Positions 44,728-56,270 of a DNA stretch of 64,000 bases are shown one piece after another. The notes under the pieces were generated by a model. The model was given only the letters and a program-made list of their open reading frames with translations. It made no database searches and had not been told where the DNA came from. How positions within the stretch are numbered: the stretch's first letter is position 1; each line of letters opens with the position of its first letter. Origin of the DNA: Podospora bellae-mahoneyi (Eukaryota; Ascomycota; Sordariomycetes; Sordariales; Podosporaceae); NCBI RefSeq assembly GCF_035222275.1, contig NC_085884.1:3224001-3288000 (forward strand), read 5' to 3'. The position numbers and the translations under genes were made by a program.

Positions 44728-45560
44728 TTCTCTCGAGCACACACGAATACGCCTGAACTTATCTAACCAACACCGAGGAGATATCCAGAAGCAGATCATC
44801 ACAAGGCACTATTCCTTGTTGTCGCCGCCTGGCATAACGGACATGAGCGAAAAAAAAATGTGTCTTTGTTGTTCCTAATATCGGAATCGATAGAATACTA
44901 GTGCTCGATGGAGTTCCCGTGGGTGGAGGAGACGCTGGACAGGAGGGTCCCGCCCCAGCCCGGGGGTTATGCGGAGTTAACTCTTCTTGGAGATGGAGTC
45001 TTTGGTGTTGGACGAGCTGTGGTGGTTTCCGGCCCCGAGCGAGCGGTCCCTCGGTTCCCCCCGCCCGATTGAGAGCTGAAGTAGAGGGCAGAGAACCAGT
45101 AGCAGCATCAGAAGCAACACCAGCAGCAGCAACCAATGTGACACTTCCAGGAGATACAAGTCGCATGTGTAGACAGCGGGGATATGCACATCCTAGCCGC
45201 TTTGGACGCTGGAGGAGTTTGGAGACCTGCCGGGTCCCACACCTCCACTTCGCTGCCTCCAGGATCTTGTCCGCTTGTGGGACTCGTGCACCTCCACCGA
45301 TAAGGCCTTGCAGCATTTGGCAGCCCACCCGGTGTACAGATCTGCCACCACGACAGACCACGCCCTTGAGCCGTTGCATACATTTAAAGTTCTGGGACCT
45401 GGCACGTTTTTCTGACAGTCCGGACCATCATTCTCGACATCCCAACTCCATCTTTAGCTACTCTCTTCTACCCCAGCATCTGCCGGGTCCTCCTTTCTCC
45501 ATCTCAGACGTCGCCTGAACCTCAACTCCCCGGTGTCCACATCCGCCTTCAACGTCCACC
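44728..45560. promoter_or_regulatory. Upstream region of the purine permease gene
   Basis: Two overlapping open frames of about 200 codons on opposite strands have no motif. A GATAAG site at 45299-45304 is the type bound by AreA/NIT2 nitrogen regulators, which are known to control purine transporters in other fungi. A single site is weak evidence. Confidence 0.35.
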
Positions 45561-47386
45561 ATGGATGAGGATCAAGGTCCGTCCCAGATTGTCCCTGGGC
45601 AGACGCCCAAGAAGACTTTTGGCGATCGCCTCAATACCATCAGAAAGACCTTCACTACCAAGGAAGGTCTCATCGGCGACTATGACTACGCATTCCTTTT
45701 CCGGCCGAACCTCCCCTTCATGGCCAAATCCGACAAGGCTCCACCATTCTTCGGCCTCAACGACCGCATGCCTGTCGTCCTCGCCCTGATTCTCGGCTTC
45801 CAGCACGCCCTTGCCATGTTGGCTGGTATCATCACACCTCCAATCATCATGTCCGGCGCCGGCGGTGTCAACCTCACCACCGAGCAAACTCAGTACCTCG
45901 TCTCTACCGCCCTCATCGTCTCCGGTCTCCTCTCCGCTATCCAGATTACCCGTGTGCACATCAAGGGCACTCCCTACTACATTGGCACTGGTCTGATCTC
46001 TGTCGTCGGTATCTCGTTCGCCATTATTCCCGTTGCCACCGGTGCCTTCAACCAGATGTACGAGAATGGCTTTTGCCAAAAGGATGAGCTTGGTGCCAAG
46101 CTCCCTTGCCCCGATGCCTACGGCGCTGTTCTTGGCACAGCTGCCCTTTGCGCCCTCCTCGAAATCGCCCTGAGCTTCATGCCACCAAAGATCATGCTCC
46201 GTATCTTCCCCCCAATAGTCACCGGCCCTACCGTCATGCTCATCGGTATCCACCTCATCGAGTCCGGCTTCAAGAACTGGGCCGGTGGCTCTGGTCTCTG
46301 CGCTGAGAAGAACCCCGCCGAGTTCTTTGCCCGCTGCCCCGATATTTCTGCGCCGAACGCCCTGCCGTGGGGTTCGCCAGAGTACCTCGGTCTCGGCTTC
46401 AGCGTCTTCGTTACCATCATCCTCTGCGAGCGTTTCGGTTCTCCCATCATGAAGTCTACCTCTGTCATTATCGGTCTCTTGACTGGCTGCATCATTGCTG
46501 CTGCCACTGGCTACTTCAACCGTGCCGGTATCGACAATGCGCCTGTTGCCTCCTTCATCTGGGTCAAGACCTTCAAGCTTACGCTTTATGGACCGCTGGT
46601 GTTGCCGCTGATGGCAGTGTTCATCATCTGCGCTTGCGAGGCTATTGGTGATATCACCGCTACTTGCGATGTCTCCAGACTCGAGGTGGAGGGCAAGCTC
46701 TACGAGAGCAGAATCCAGGGTGGTGTCTTGGCTGATGGTATCAACGGTATGCTGGCTGCCCTCTGCACCATCACTCCTGTTACCACCTTTGCCCAGAACA
46801 ATGGTGTTATTGCTTTGACTCGCTGCGCCAACAGAAGCGCCGGTTACTGCTGCTGGTAAGCTCCTTTCTTCCCTCGCTGATCTGACCCTCAACATGCTGA
46901 CTCTCCTGCCATAGCTTCTTCCTTGTCATCATGGGTGTCTTCGCCAAGTTCGCCGCCTCCCTTGTTGCTATCCCATCTGCCGTCCTCGGTGGCATGACCA
47001 CCTTCCTTTTCACCGCTGTCGCCGTTTCCGGTATGGCCATTATCACTAAGGGTGTGCCATTCAACCGCCGCAACAGATTCATCCTCACTGCTGGTCTTGC
47101 TCTCGGCTATGGTGCTACTCTTGTGCCGAACTACTTTGAGAATGTCTTCAGCTACAGCGGCGAGAACAAGGGCCTGCAGGGCTTCCTTGATGCCATCTCC
47201 CTCATCATGGAGACTGGCTTTGCTGTCACGGCCATGATCTGCATGATCTTGAACCTGACGCTCCCGATGGAGGTGGAGGATGTTACTGAGGCGGTTGCTG
47301 GGCAGAACCAGAGTGTGGTGACTGCGGCGAGGCCGACGAGTGCGGGGGATAGTGTTGAGGAGGAGAAGGGTATCAAGAGCGCCTGA
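45561..47386 (+). CDS. UapA/UapC-type purine (uric acid-xanthine) permease, NAT/NCS2 family, 588 aa
   Basis: Exons are 45561-46855 and 46915-47386. It is a plasma-membrane H+ symporter for uric acid and xanthine by family. The family marks are all present: LGFQHALAMLAGIITPP (Q-H motif of TM1), FIICACEAIGDITAT (substrate-binding Glu of TM8) and FAQNNGVIALTR, the NAT signature Q-N-x-G-x4-T-R. About 12-14 hydrophobic segments span residues 70-540. The cytosolic N-terminus (RKTFTTKEGLIGDYDYAFLF) is the conserved trafficking region of UapA. The intron splits Y-C-C-C-F-F-L in phase 2. The length compares well with UapA (574). Specificity between urate-xanthine (UapA) and broad purine (UapC) cannot be settled by eye. 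Confidence 0.92.
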
Positions 47387-48408
47387 GGGATGGACATTTG
47401 GATTTTAAACAAGCGAGTTTTTGTTTTTCTTTTTATTGGGTTGGAATGATAATCGTTTTTGGATACATGTATATGGGCCGGGTGGGATGGGAGGGCACAA
47501 GTGTTCAAAAAAGAGGGATGATTTGATGATGACTTGGCGAGCATGGAAGCAAGCATGCGAGAAGCAAAGAAAGGATACCCTGTTGTTATGTATTAGTGGT
47601 GGATCTGAAGTGAATGGAATGGATGAAGATCAAGGAATTGTGTTGTGTTTTGAGTGACCTGATGTGTGGTGTGCTGATGTCTGCAGTCGCCAGTTCCGCC
47701 GTCCGTTCTTTGACGAGTGGTGAGATGATCCCAAGGCATACTGCCTTTACGAGATACGCGAGGACTAGGAATAATAGATCATTACGTCTTCTAATGGATC
47801 GTGTCTGGTTTGATCCTTGCGTTGTCTGTCAAGTCTTAGGAGGGTACCGAGCGTTTTGCCCCCCCCTGAGATCCACTATCGACTGCAACTGTTGAAGTTA
47901 ATCTTTCTTCAACTCCAGAGGCATGGACATCTGTTAAGAGGAAAGGCTTGGTATTGCTTGCCGGATGTCAACAGGCGCTGCAATGTTGAGGGTTATTTGG
48001 TAACAAATATCTGCTGGTGTGATGCGGGCCACACAACGCCACAGAACTTGAGCCTCACCTTTGGGGGAGGGGTGAGGCTGGTGTGCATGGCCAATCCGGA
48101 AGAACCCCTTGCACACACACCACCCCCTCTTTAGAGCCTTATCAGTTGGCTGCCATGGCTTCCCTTGTTCATTTAAATCTTCCGTCGACGACAACGCCCA
48201 CGACAACATCTGGAGCCTGAGACTGCCCACCCGATGACATCTAATAAACGCTGACGGCCCTTGTGGGATAGCCTCGCTTTACTGGTTTCGCTCGCTTGCG
48301 ACCGATGGAAAGACCGATGAAGGCTGGCCATTGCTATTATTTCCCGTTGTTGAAGGGTTTTCCCCACGCCAAGTTGCTCAGCTCAAGTGTGGTCATTGCA
48401 TCATCAAG
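47387..48408. other. Intergenic, no gene recognised
   Basis: 3' flank of the permease gene followed by unremarkable sequence. No supported gene. Confidence 0.4.
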
Positions 48409-51360
48409 ATGGCGCACCATATGGAACCCTTCGCTGCCTTTCGAGACTACGTCTCGTCAGTTTGGTTCACGGGTCTTGATGGCTCTGGAAACGAAGAAAG
48501 ATATATACCTTATTATGCGCTTGATACATATTGGGAGACGGACCGAATCCGAGAAGTTCTTGATTCGAGCGCTGAGTGGTCGCAAGTTGTGAAGATCGAA
48601 AGCATACGCAAACGCTTCATTCGCACATTCTCCATCATTGTCTACTGTACCACAGACACTGGTTTTCGGGTCAACTACATTTCTCGTTTCAGTAACAGCA
48701 ACATTGATGACCACAACCTTCCGCTGGAAAGTCCCGATCCAAGAATATTTTTGGTTGGGAAAGATGGCGCAACAGCTTGGGCAGCCTTTGATCAACACCA
48801 ATTTCAGTTCAATCCAATCCCGCTACTCAACTCTTTTTTCTTCGCCCAGAATCTGGCGGAGAGATGTATACTTCCATGGGCAGCCCACGAGACAGTCTTG
48901 GCGCGTAAGATCAACACAGTGGTTCAGCTTTACACTGTACACGACGTTATCAAGAGGCGTGGGGGTAGAGCAAGACGCTAGCAACTGGTATAATCTCAGT
49001 AGTTTCAAGGTTCCCTGACACAGCTTTGCGTCTAGAAGATAGTTGCGGTTAAACGAATCAGGCTTCGAGATCGCGACTCTCAGGAGGAGTTCCAAAACGA
49101 GATATCAGCATATATGGCGTTAGAGAACTGCCAGGTGAGAGAACGCGCATCGGAATACTTTCTCGAGTGCTATGGCTCTTTCAGTCAAGATGGCTGGGGC
49201 TATATACTCCTAGAATATGCTGAGCAAGGAAGCTTGTCCAATTTCTTTTCCAAGTTTGACGTTGCGCACGAGGAACTTCCCTTGCAGGACCTGTGGGCGA
49301 GTATGATCAACCTTATTGATGGATTGGTGCTTCTTCATCACCTCGATGGAAACACGACCAGTGATGTTTTGAGGGGGGTTCATCAGGATCTCAGGCCATC
49401 CAATATCTTCGTTTTCAGAGCCCAGTCTGGGACTGACGACGAGCATGGATCGGGCAAATACGTCTTCAAGATCGGTGACTTTGGTCTTAGCAGCTTTGGA
49501 CCTAGCAAGGCTGTCCATCTATACAACGAGGGTTCAACCATGTACAGAGCGCCGGAGTTGTCTGTGGCAAAGGATATATTGCAGTCGCCCGGTCTTGATT
49601 TATTGCCAAAGGCTGACGTTTGGTCGTTGGGGTGTATCTTCTTGGAGATGATGGTTTGGGCGATTGATGGTGAGCGAGGTCGGGATGAGTTTTGCTCCCA
49701 GCGTGTGGTTGACGGGAGTCCAAAAGCATCATTCTACGACGGCACAGGTAGGGTTACTGCTGCAGACAAAACCATGAGATTACTATTTCGAAGGAATAAC
49801 TTCAACAACAGAGCCCATGCTGCGGCGTTCTTGTTTCGACGAATCCAGGTCTCGATGCTAACGTAGATCCTCTGGAAAGAAAGGATGCATCCGACCTCTC
49901 TGGAGAGTTCTCTGACCTTCACAAGAGGTTGACCCAACCCTCGTTTGGGGATATGGACCTTGAAATGCAATTACTAGAGACAGAAGCACACCACTCTACA
50001 TCCAGCCCCAGAGAACCCCCGTTCAACTACGTAGCGGGAGCGATGTCAGTACAGAGTACAACAGAGCCCCAGACGACCAATATAAAACTGCGTTCGTCTA
50101 TCTTGCATCCGGTTTCCTTTTCCACGGACGCAGTCGCGAGTTCTTCGAGGCTGGCAGCGAGCATATACAGATCAATACAAATCCGGTGAAACACAAGACG
50201 CGCAAGACTCAGAGTCAATCTCTCCTGAGCCAATGCCAAAGACACATGAGGGTTCAAGACGAAGAAGTTCAGCCAAGAGCCGGAGGCAAGAAGCTCGCGG
50301 CAAAAACTCCATGGGTTCTTTTCGGAGTTCAATCCCAGAATTTAACAACACAGGATCAATGAACAGTCACTGGGCGAGGCCACGACTAAAAAAGTCCAGC
50401 GATATCCCTCGAAGCGATGAACCGGCCTCAGCTGGCCAAGCATCGCCTCATAGCCTCAGCGGCAAAGCACCTTCGAATGCCCGGAAGTCAGTTAGATACC
50501 TCAGGGACAGGCTGCTCCTCAAAGATGTCAATGAAGCACCTCAGAGCGGGGAAACAGCGTCAGTTGACGAAAGGCCGTCTAATAGGCTTGCGGGGAAAGG
50601 ATAAGACAAGAAATCCAGCGAGTCCTCTCGTGCTGGGGGGTCAAGTTCTTTCCCTGAAACGAGAGTGGAAGACATACTTGCTTATAATCAGCTGAAGAAG
50701 GCCAAGGCACTGGCGCCTGGCTTCAGATTGCCAGGCCGGGAGGAGGCCTTAGAGTACCTGACTGGCAGGGAACTGGTACGTATCCGCAGTCGAAGCTCCA
50801 TCTCTAGGCCGACTAAGGTTTAACGATCACAGATCTTTGTTGCCGATGACTCTTCAACGATATTCAACTATAGAGAGGATGTTTTGAGGACAGTCGAGGC
50901 ACTCTCTTATCTCGTCAAAGGTGCCGATCCAGACGGAGTCGAACTATACATGACGTCCAGGCCAAACAAACCTATTCACGCCCGCAGCGGTGTATCTAGT
51001 ACGATTCTCAAGTCCCTGGAGCGTCACACGCAGAGTAGTGCAACCCAGAACACCAACCTTGAGGAGAATTTCGGTCTCATTCTTGACAAAACCACGCACT
51101 CTGAATCGGGAGTTGCCGCGAGCTTTCGTTCGCTTCTGGTTAGACCTCCAAAAGAGAGGCAACGGCCTGCCAGCATTTATGTTTTGACTGACGGTGTTTG
51201 GAATGGCAATGATGATGCCATGATTACACCAATTCACCAACTGATGGAGCGGGCGCAAATGCAGGAGGGGAACAGGCCCGATATCATGGTGCAGTTCATT
51301 TAATTTGGCCACGATGAGAGTGGGACTGAACGCTTGAAGCATCTTGATGAGGCTCTTGGG
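48409..51360 (+). pseudogene. Decayed protein kinase-vWA domain gene
   Basis: The first 190 codons (MAHHMEPFAAFRDYVSSVWF, then ALDTYWETDRIREVL) match the N-terminal module of a sordariomycete kinase-like family. A kinase domain follows at 49030-49680: EISAYMALENCQ, YILLEYAEQGSLSNFF, HQDLRPSN (catalytic loop), KIGDFGLSSFG, YRAPELS and DVWSLGCIFLEMMVW. A linker leads to a vWA-like domain at about 50830-51360 (IFVADDSSTIFNYREDVLRT and SIYVLTDGVWNGNDD). The frame breaks near 48970-49040, 49800 and 50150. In-frame stops occur near 50602 and after IMVQFI at 51301. The last fits CAA to TAA, since relatives read QFIQFG. Kinase and vWA domains in one protein suggest signalling or recognition, but this copy is probably dead. 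A few breaks could be unrecognised introns. Confidence 0.6.
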
Positions 51361-51612
51361 TACAGGTAAGCATTTGAGTACCCCTCTGGACTGAGCAATC
51401 TTTGATGCCTGCCCTTCCTCGCTCCTTGCGTGTGCTAATGCAGACTGCTCAGTTCTATAGACATTGTGGATAGGAATCGAGCTGATGGCAATGTTTAGGA
51501 TATCCTGATTGGGGGCTTGAGCCGCGCCAAGTAAGAAAAGCAGCTTCAGGGGTCAAATAATCAGCATCGAACGCGAAACTCCTACCAGGTTTATGGAGAG
51601 CGTGATCGGCGT

Positions 51613-53696
51613 TTGCGTGAAGGTGTTACTCCCCCTGCACCGAGAGAACTCTTCTCCCTTGATTTGCAGATATCCGCTGGCTTTGAGGCCACTGTTTCCT
51701 TGAAGGATCCCGAAAGGACCGCGGAAAAGCGACAGATAGATGTGGAAAGCCAAAGATTTATGCTCTGGGAACATGGACTGGGCTCATACAGAGAGGGCCA
51801 CGCGTGGCTCGACTACCGACTCCGGGATGCGGTGGCAGTAAAACGTCGCCTGACTGAGATCCTTATGGATTTAACAGTGCATGTTTCCAAGCTGTTGTCT
51901 GTTTTGAGCGGCAAACGTCCCGCCTTGGAAGATGGGGTTGGGGAGACTATCACAGATTGTGGCTCAGAACTTTCAACTCAGTCTCACAACTCAAGTACCA
52001 GTCGCGAGGATACAGGAAGTTCAGGGCTATTTCATGAAGTCGAGTTCCGGGAACGCAGCATTGCAGACGCAATCGATTCCTTGTACAGCTTGGCCCTGAA
52101 GATCCGCAACCCACGCAATCGACCACAGAGGCCGGCACAGCAACTGTACAAGCATGTCCCGCAAGACTTGCGCGAGGAGTACATCCATGAGAGGGAGAAA
52201 GCCGAGGCGATGACAGTATCTTACATACAACGATAAAGTTTAACCGAAGCTTGCCAACCCAGTTCCCCGGTCTCCAGCGGCCCTCAGAGCTTGCAAAACA
52301 CAGGGATCGTCGACAAAATGTCTTTGGAGTGGTTAGCAGACGAGATGATCGAAAAGTAAACATTGACGTCAAACTTTCTAGTGAGGCGAATTGGATTCGG
52401 AAATGCTCGACGAAAGCAGCAGTTTATGTACTGGAGGGAGCATGCCGCGAGACTGGCCGGTCCAATTCCCACCACCCAACAACAAACCGTGGATGGCAAG
52501 GGGAAGCAGCCATTGAGGCAGGAACAAGGCTTCCAGCCACCTCTTCCAACCAAAGTGGTTTTGTCTGTTACGAACCAATCTTTGGCTACGAGTGCTACGA
52601 AGTTTGACGAAACGCTTCTTCCGCCAGACGACCAGTCTGTCACGTCTAACCAACACACCGTCACCGTCTCAACCGTAGTCACTCCTCAAGGTCACAAGCT
52701 CGAGTGGCCGCGCCCGCCAAAGCAAATAGAGGTAGAAAAACGCACAAAGATCTTCACCTGTCCATTTTGTCGCGTCATCTGTCCAGATCACTACTTGACT
52801 ACAAAGGCGTGGCGGTAAGTCTTCTTTCCATTTATCTTCACCCGCCGGAGGGATGATAGTGGCATTGGATACCTCACATTATTGCGTACGCCCATACTGA
52901 CACTATCAGGTCACATGTTATCCATGATCTGATGCCATATATGTGCACATGTAAAGAATGCTCGGACCCTAATCGTCTTTACGGGTCTCACCAAGAATGA
53001 CTCGACCACGAGAATCAACACACTTACGTCTGGCATTGTTACCCACACGAGGCCGAATTCGGGGTGGAATCGGATTATTTGGCCCATCTTGAGCAGGAAC
53101 AACCAGCCGCTAGACCGGAACTTTTCCTACCAGAATTTGTGGCCGAACAAGTTGGGCTTTCTCTCAGGCCGGGACGAGACTGCCCGCTGTGCCCAACAGC
53201 GTTTGCTACCGTTCCTGAAATGCAAAAGCATCTCAAGCACCGCCTTGAGCGCCTCCCACTTTTCAGTTTTCCATCTAGCGGCCTGGACGAAGGATCTGAC
53301 GGGTCAACAGGCGGCTCCCTCCGAAGTGGCCGGGTTGTTCGAGGCCGCGGCAGGAAAGACTCTTTGGCGCAAGACTTTGATCAAAGTTCGACGAATTCAA
53401 CGATATCAACCACGGTTGACTGGGATAATCCCCAACCTCTTCATGTCATTCAGAAATCAATATTGTCAAAAGATGACAGTTCCGGGCTGTATATTGAAGC
53501 ATGGCTCAGCACATTCTCGGGTCCTACATTGGAGGTCAACAACGAACAGCTAATCATACCCCAATATACGGTGCGGCAGGAAATCGAAAATTATAGGCTA
53601 TCATCGGAGGACTTGCATCGTTATTTGGAGCAGTTATTCGCAGATTTTAACGATATTGACATTTTTGTTGAGGTGAGTAACAGCATTGTGAGATAG
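51613..53696 (+). pseudogene. Decayed fungal C2H2-type zinc-finger protein gene
   Basis: The N-terminal part (WEHGLGSYREGHAWLDYRL, then ILMDLTVHVSKLLSVL) and the helix GFGNARRKQQFMYWREHAARL match a large family of fungal proteins with a C2H2 module often seen next to NLR-like or ankyrin genes. The zinc region is readable: FTCPFCRVICPDHYL, an intron at about 52815-52910, then CTCKECSDPNRLYGS, ENQHTYVWHC and DCPLCPTAFATVPEMQKHLKH. A frame change near 52235-52375 and an in-frame TGA after YGSHQE break it. Relatives carry Trp at that TGA, so TGG to TGA is likely. The end at 53696 abuts the AT-rich block. It is on the same strand as, and just after, the kinase-vWA pseudogene, so they may once have been neighbours in one cluster. 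Confidence 0.6.
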
Positions 53697-56240
53697 ATTT
53701 CTCTAGATCATGACCACATTCAAACAAAGATGTAGACCAACAGGAGTGATGTTTATCTAGCATATATTCCTAGATTTTTGACGGAGGAGGAATTGCATTT
53801 TATTTACAAAAATCTTCGAGCTCGTAGAAGAAGAAGGTAGAAGCTCGCTAAGTTATTGCTGAGTGTGGAAACGTTTTACGAATAAACGAAAGGGACCCGG
53901 TATATAAAAGCTGCTTAGATAGTTATACCTGTCTAGTTAAGTTTAATAATATAGAGTAATTAAAGTTCGAGAATACTTCTTAGGTCCGTGGTCTTAAACC
54001 GACGAAGCTTCTTAATAAAATATCTCGAGCTAGGAAGGGTAATTTTTTAGATTGTTTTGTCGTATATATTTTCCACTTATAGCTATTATTATATACATTT
54101 ATATACGCTAGTTTTACTAGCCACTTCTTGTGAAGCACTGCCGGAGGATAAAGGGAAGTCGGCTTAATAAGCGTATCGAACCAAAGCTACTATAAATTAC
54201 GCTTAGTATAGATAATAGGGCCGGCAGACTTTGTAAAAATCGGAGGACCGTAGCTTAATAAATCATAACTCTCATTTCGAGACCTAGTTCTCTATATATC
54301 GGCTAACCTAAATATCCTATTTTATAAAGGCCCTTAATATCGTTAAAGATACCCACCGTAGTAGATTAGTTAATATACTCTTAAAGTAAATATAGGTAAT
54401 AAATGTATGTAAGAGTTAGTAGGCCTAAAATAAGGCTTAGACCCCGCTAGAGTATTAAATAGTTTTCGAGTAATTATAAATGTTTACTTCTACTAAAGTC
54501 CTATTGTATCATCTAATCTAATTACCGCCAGTAAACCAATATCCTATAACTTAATAATATACCTACAGTTCTGTTAAGGAGTAAGTTCGGTATATAGCCT
54601 AATCCCGCTCTTAGCCTAATTCCTTATATGTCACAATCGTTGATGGTGCTACGCAGGCTATCGATTTTGAATAAGGCTGCGTAGTCAGCCACTGAGCGCG
54701 TCTGGCGCAGGCTTGCGAGCCTTTCCTGCGCGCGCCTTGCCTCATCGTACTCCCCAAACATCTCCTTGAGCTTAGTCTCGAAGACGCGATAGCTCTCCAA
54801 GCATTCCACGGTAATTTTCTCTTGGTCTTCCGGCTCCTCCTCGTAGTAGTTGTCGAGGATAGGCTCGAACCACGCAAGAGCCCTATCCTTAAGTCTGGTA
54901 GCCGCGAAAATCACCTTTGACTCTTCGTTGGTAAACCGGTCTGGGTATTGACGAAAATAGGGTTTGAGCTGGAGTAAGAACCCTCTAAGCTCTGCCTTTC
55001 CTCCTCCATAGCGCTCTGGTGCCGGGAACTTAACAGTCGATCTAGGTGCAGTCGAAATAGCGACAATCTGTTCCCGGGTTTGCTGAGCCTCGTCCTCGAG
55101 TTCTTTGAGGCGCTTGATGACCTGTTTTGCAGTGGTGAGCGCAGGTCTGGTGCTGGTGGAAGGTCCTTCGCTGCCTGGGCTAGGCGGGACGCCTCCCATC
55201 TGAACGTTCTCAGGTCCGGCCATAGTGGTGAAAAGACGCCTTCAACTTATCCGTGACAGAGTTGAAGTGAGTATGCAACGTGTGACGAACACCTGTACAG
55301 AATCTCTGAAAGGGATACTCGGTTGAAGGCAACTTCTGACAATTGGTTCGGTGCAGCTAAACAGTGCACAACAAGATGTCTCAATGTAAACACAAGATAC
55401 CGTGAATACAAGCTGTGATTGCATACTGCGGAACTATCTACGAGCTACCTAGTTATTCGTATATATAGACCCGTGGATCACCTGGATCACGTTCCCTAAA
55501 GGTAATCTGGATCATCTTTCCTTCCTATGGCTCACTATGCTCATCGTGATCCTGTCGCTCCGCTCACCGGGATCACCGTGAGCCTTTCGCTCCACTCCCG
55601 ATTGGTCCGTAATGATTTGCTAGGACCGTCCGGAGCTCCGTGCGTTAGTTCTTCATCAACGATTGTGACATTATACTATACTAAACTACTAGTTTTTAAT
55701 ACCTTTAGCTTTATACTAATAAAGAATAAAGTACGCCTCTCCGCAGGAGTAACGAATACCCTAACTTAATATACCTAAAGACTACGCTATCTACCCGCTT
55801 AAGGTACGCCTAGCTTCGAGATAGCAGGAGTAGTACTTAGGTCCATTCCTCTTATTATATCTGCCCTCGATACTACCGGAGTGGAAAGAGTATAGTAAGT
55901 GCTTTGATCCAATGGAAAGGCTAACTTAATGTCCTAATCAATCGCCTCAAAGATCTTCACCTCGACTTCTATCTGGACACCTTGGAGCTTATGCGAATTG
56001 CCGACTTAGATAAGCTTATGCGAATTACCGGCCTAGAAGGGCTTTATGGTAGTATCGATCTGGATGAGATGTAACGCATCACCATCTTATCAAGTGCTCA
56101 GGCATCGAATAAAATAAGAGCCGCGCTAGGTAGTCTGTATGGTCCGATGCTTGGAGATTTTCGCTCGTTATGAAGTCTGCCTCAAGAAGATAGTTGCAAA
56201 CATCAGCAACATTGGCCGTTTACCCGGTGTACGTTCGGTC
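53697..56240. repeat. AT-rich block with RIP-like composition, old transposon debris
   Basis: From about 53700 to 54623 and from 55676 to about 56240 the sequence is strongly enriched in TA and poor in coding frames, unlike the rest of the window. This is the usual look of repeats after repeat-induced point mutation. No element family can be named. It is interrupted by the younger insertion at 54629-55670. Confidence 0.7.
54629..55670 (-). mobile_element. Shortened LTR-retrotransposon copy (Ty3/gypsy-like Gag), non-autonomous
   Basis: The element is 1042 bases, bounded by 17-base inverted ends starting TGTCACAATCGTTGATG and flanked on both sides by a TTATA target duplication (54624-54628 and 55671-55675). 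On the minus strand a leader of about 450 bases is followed by a Gag start region (55223-54624) of the retrotrans_gag type: a coiled-coil segment, then FPAPERYGGGKAELRGFLLQ and RALAWFEPILDNYY. No protease, reverse transcriptase or integrase is present, so it is incomplete and could move only with outside help. LTR borders inside the copy cannot be resolved by eye. Normal base composition and a perfect target duplication point to a recent insertion into the older AT-rich block. Confidence 0.75.
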
Positions 56241-56270
56241 TTTTAAGGTTTTGGTCCACTATTTATTCCC

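Noticed and set aside
44759-45518. Two 205-codon frames on opposite strands upstream of the permease
   Set aside because: They mirror each other, carry no domain and occupy the promoter region.
45549-46895. 448-codon minus-strand open frame, Asp/Glu/Gly-rich
   Set aside because: Antisense shadow of the purine permease exon.
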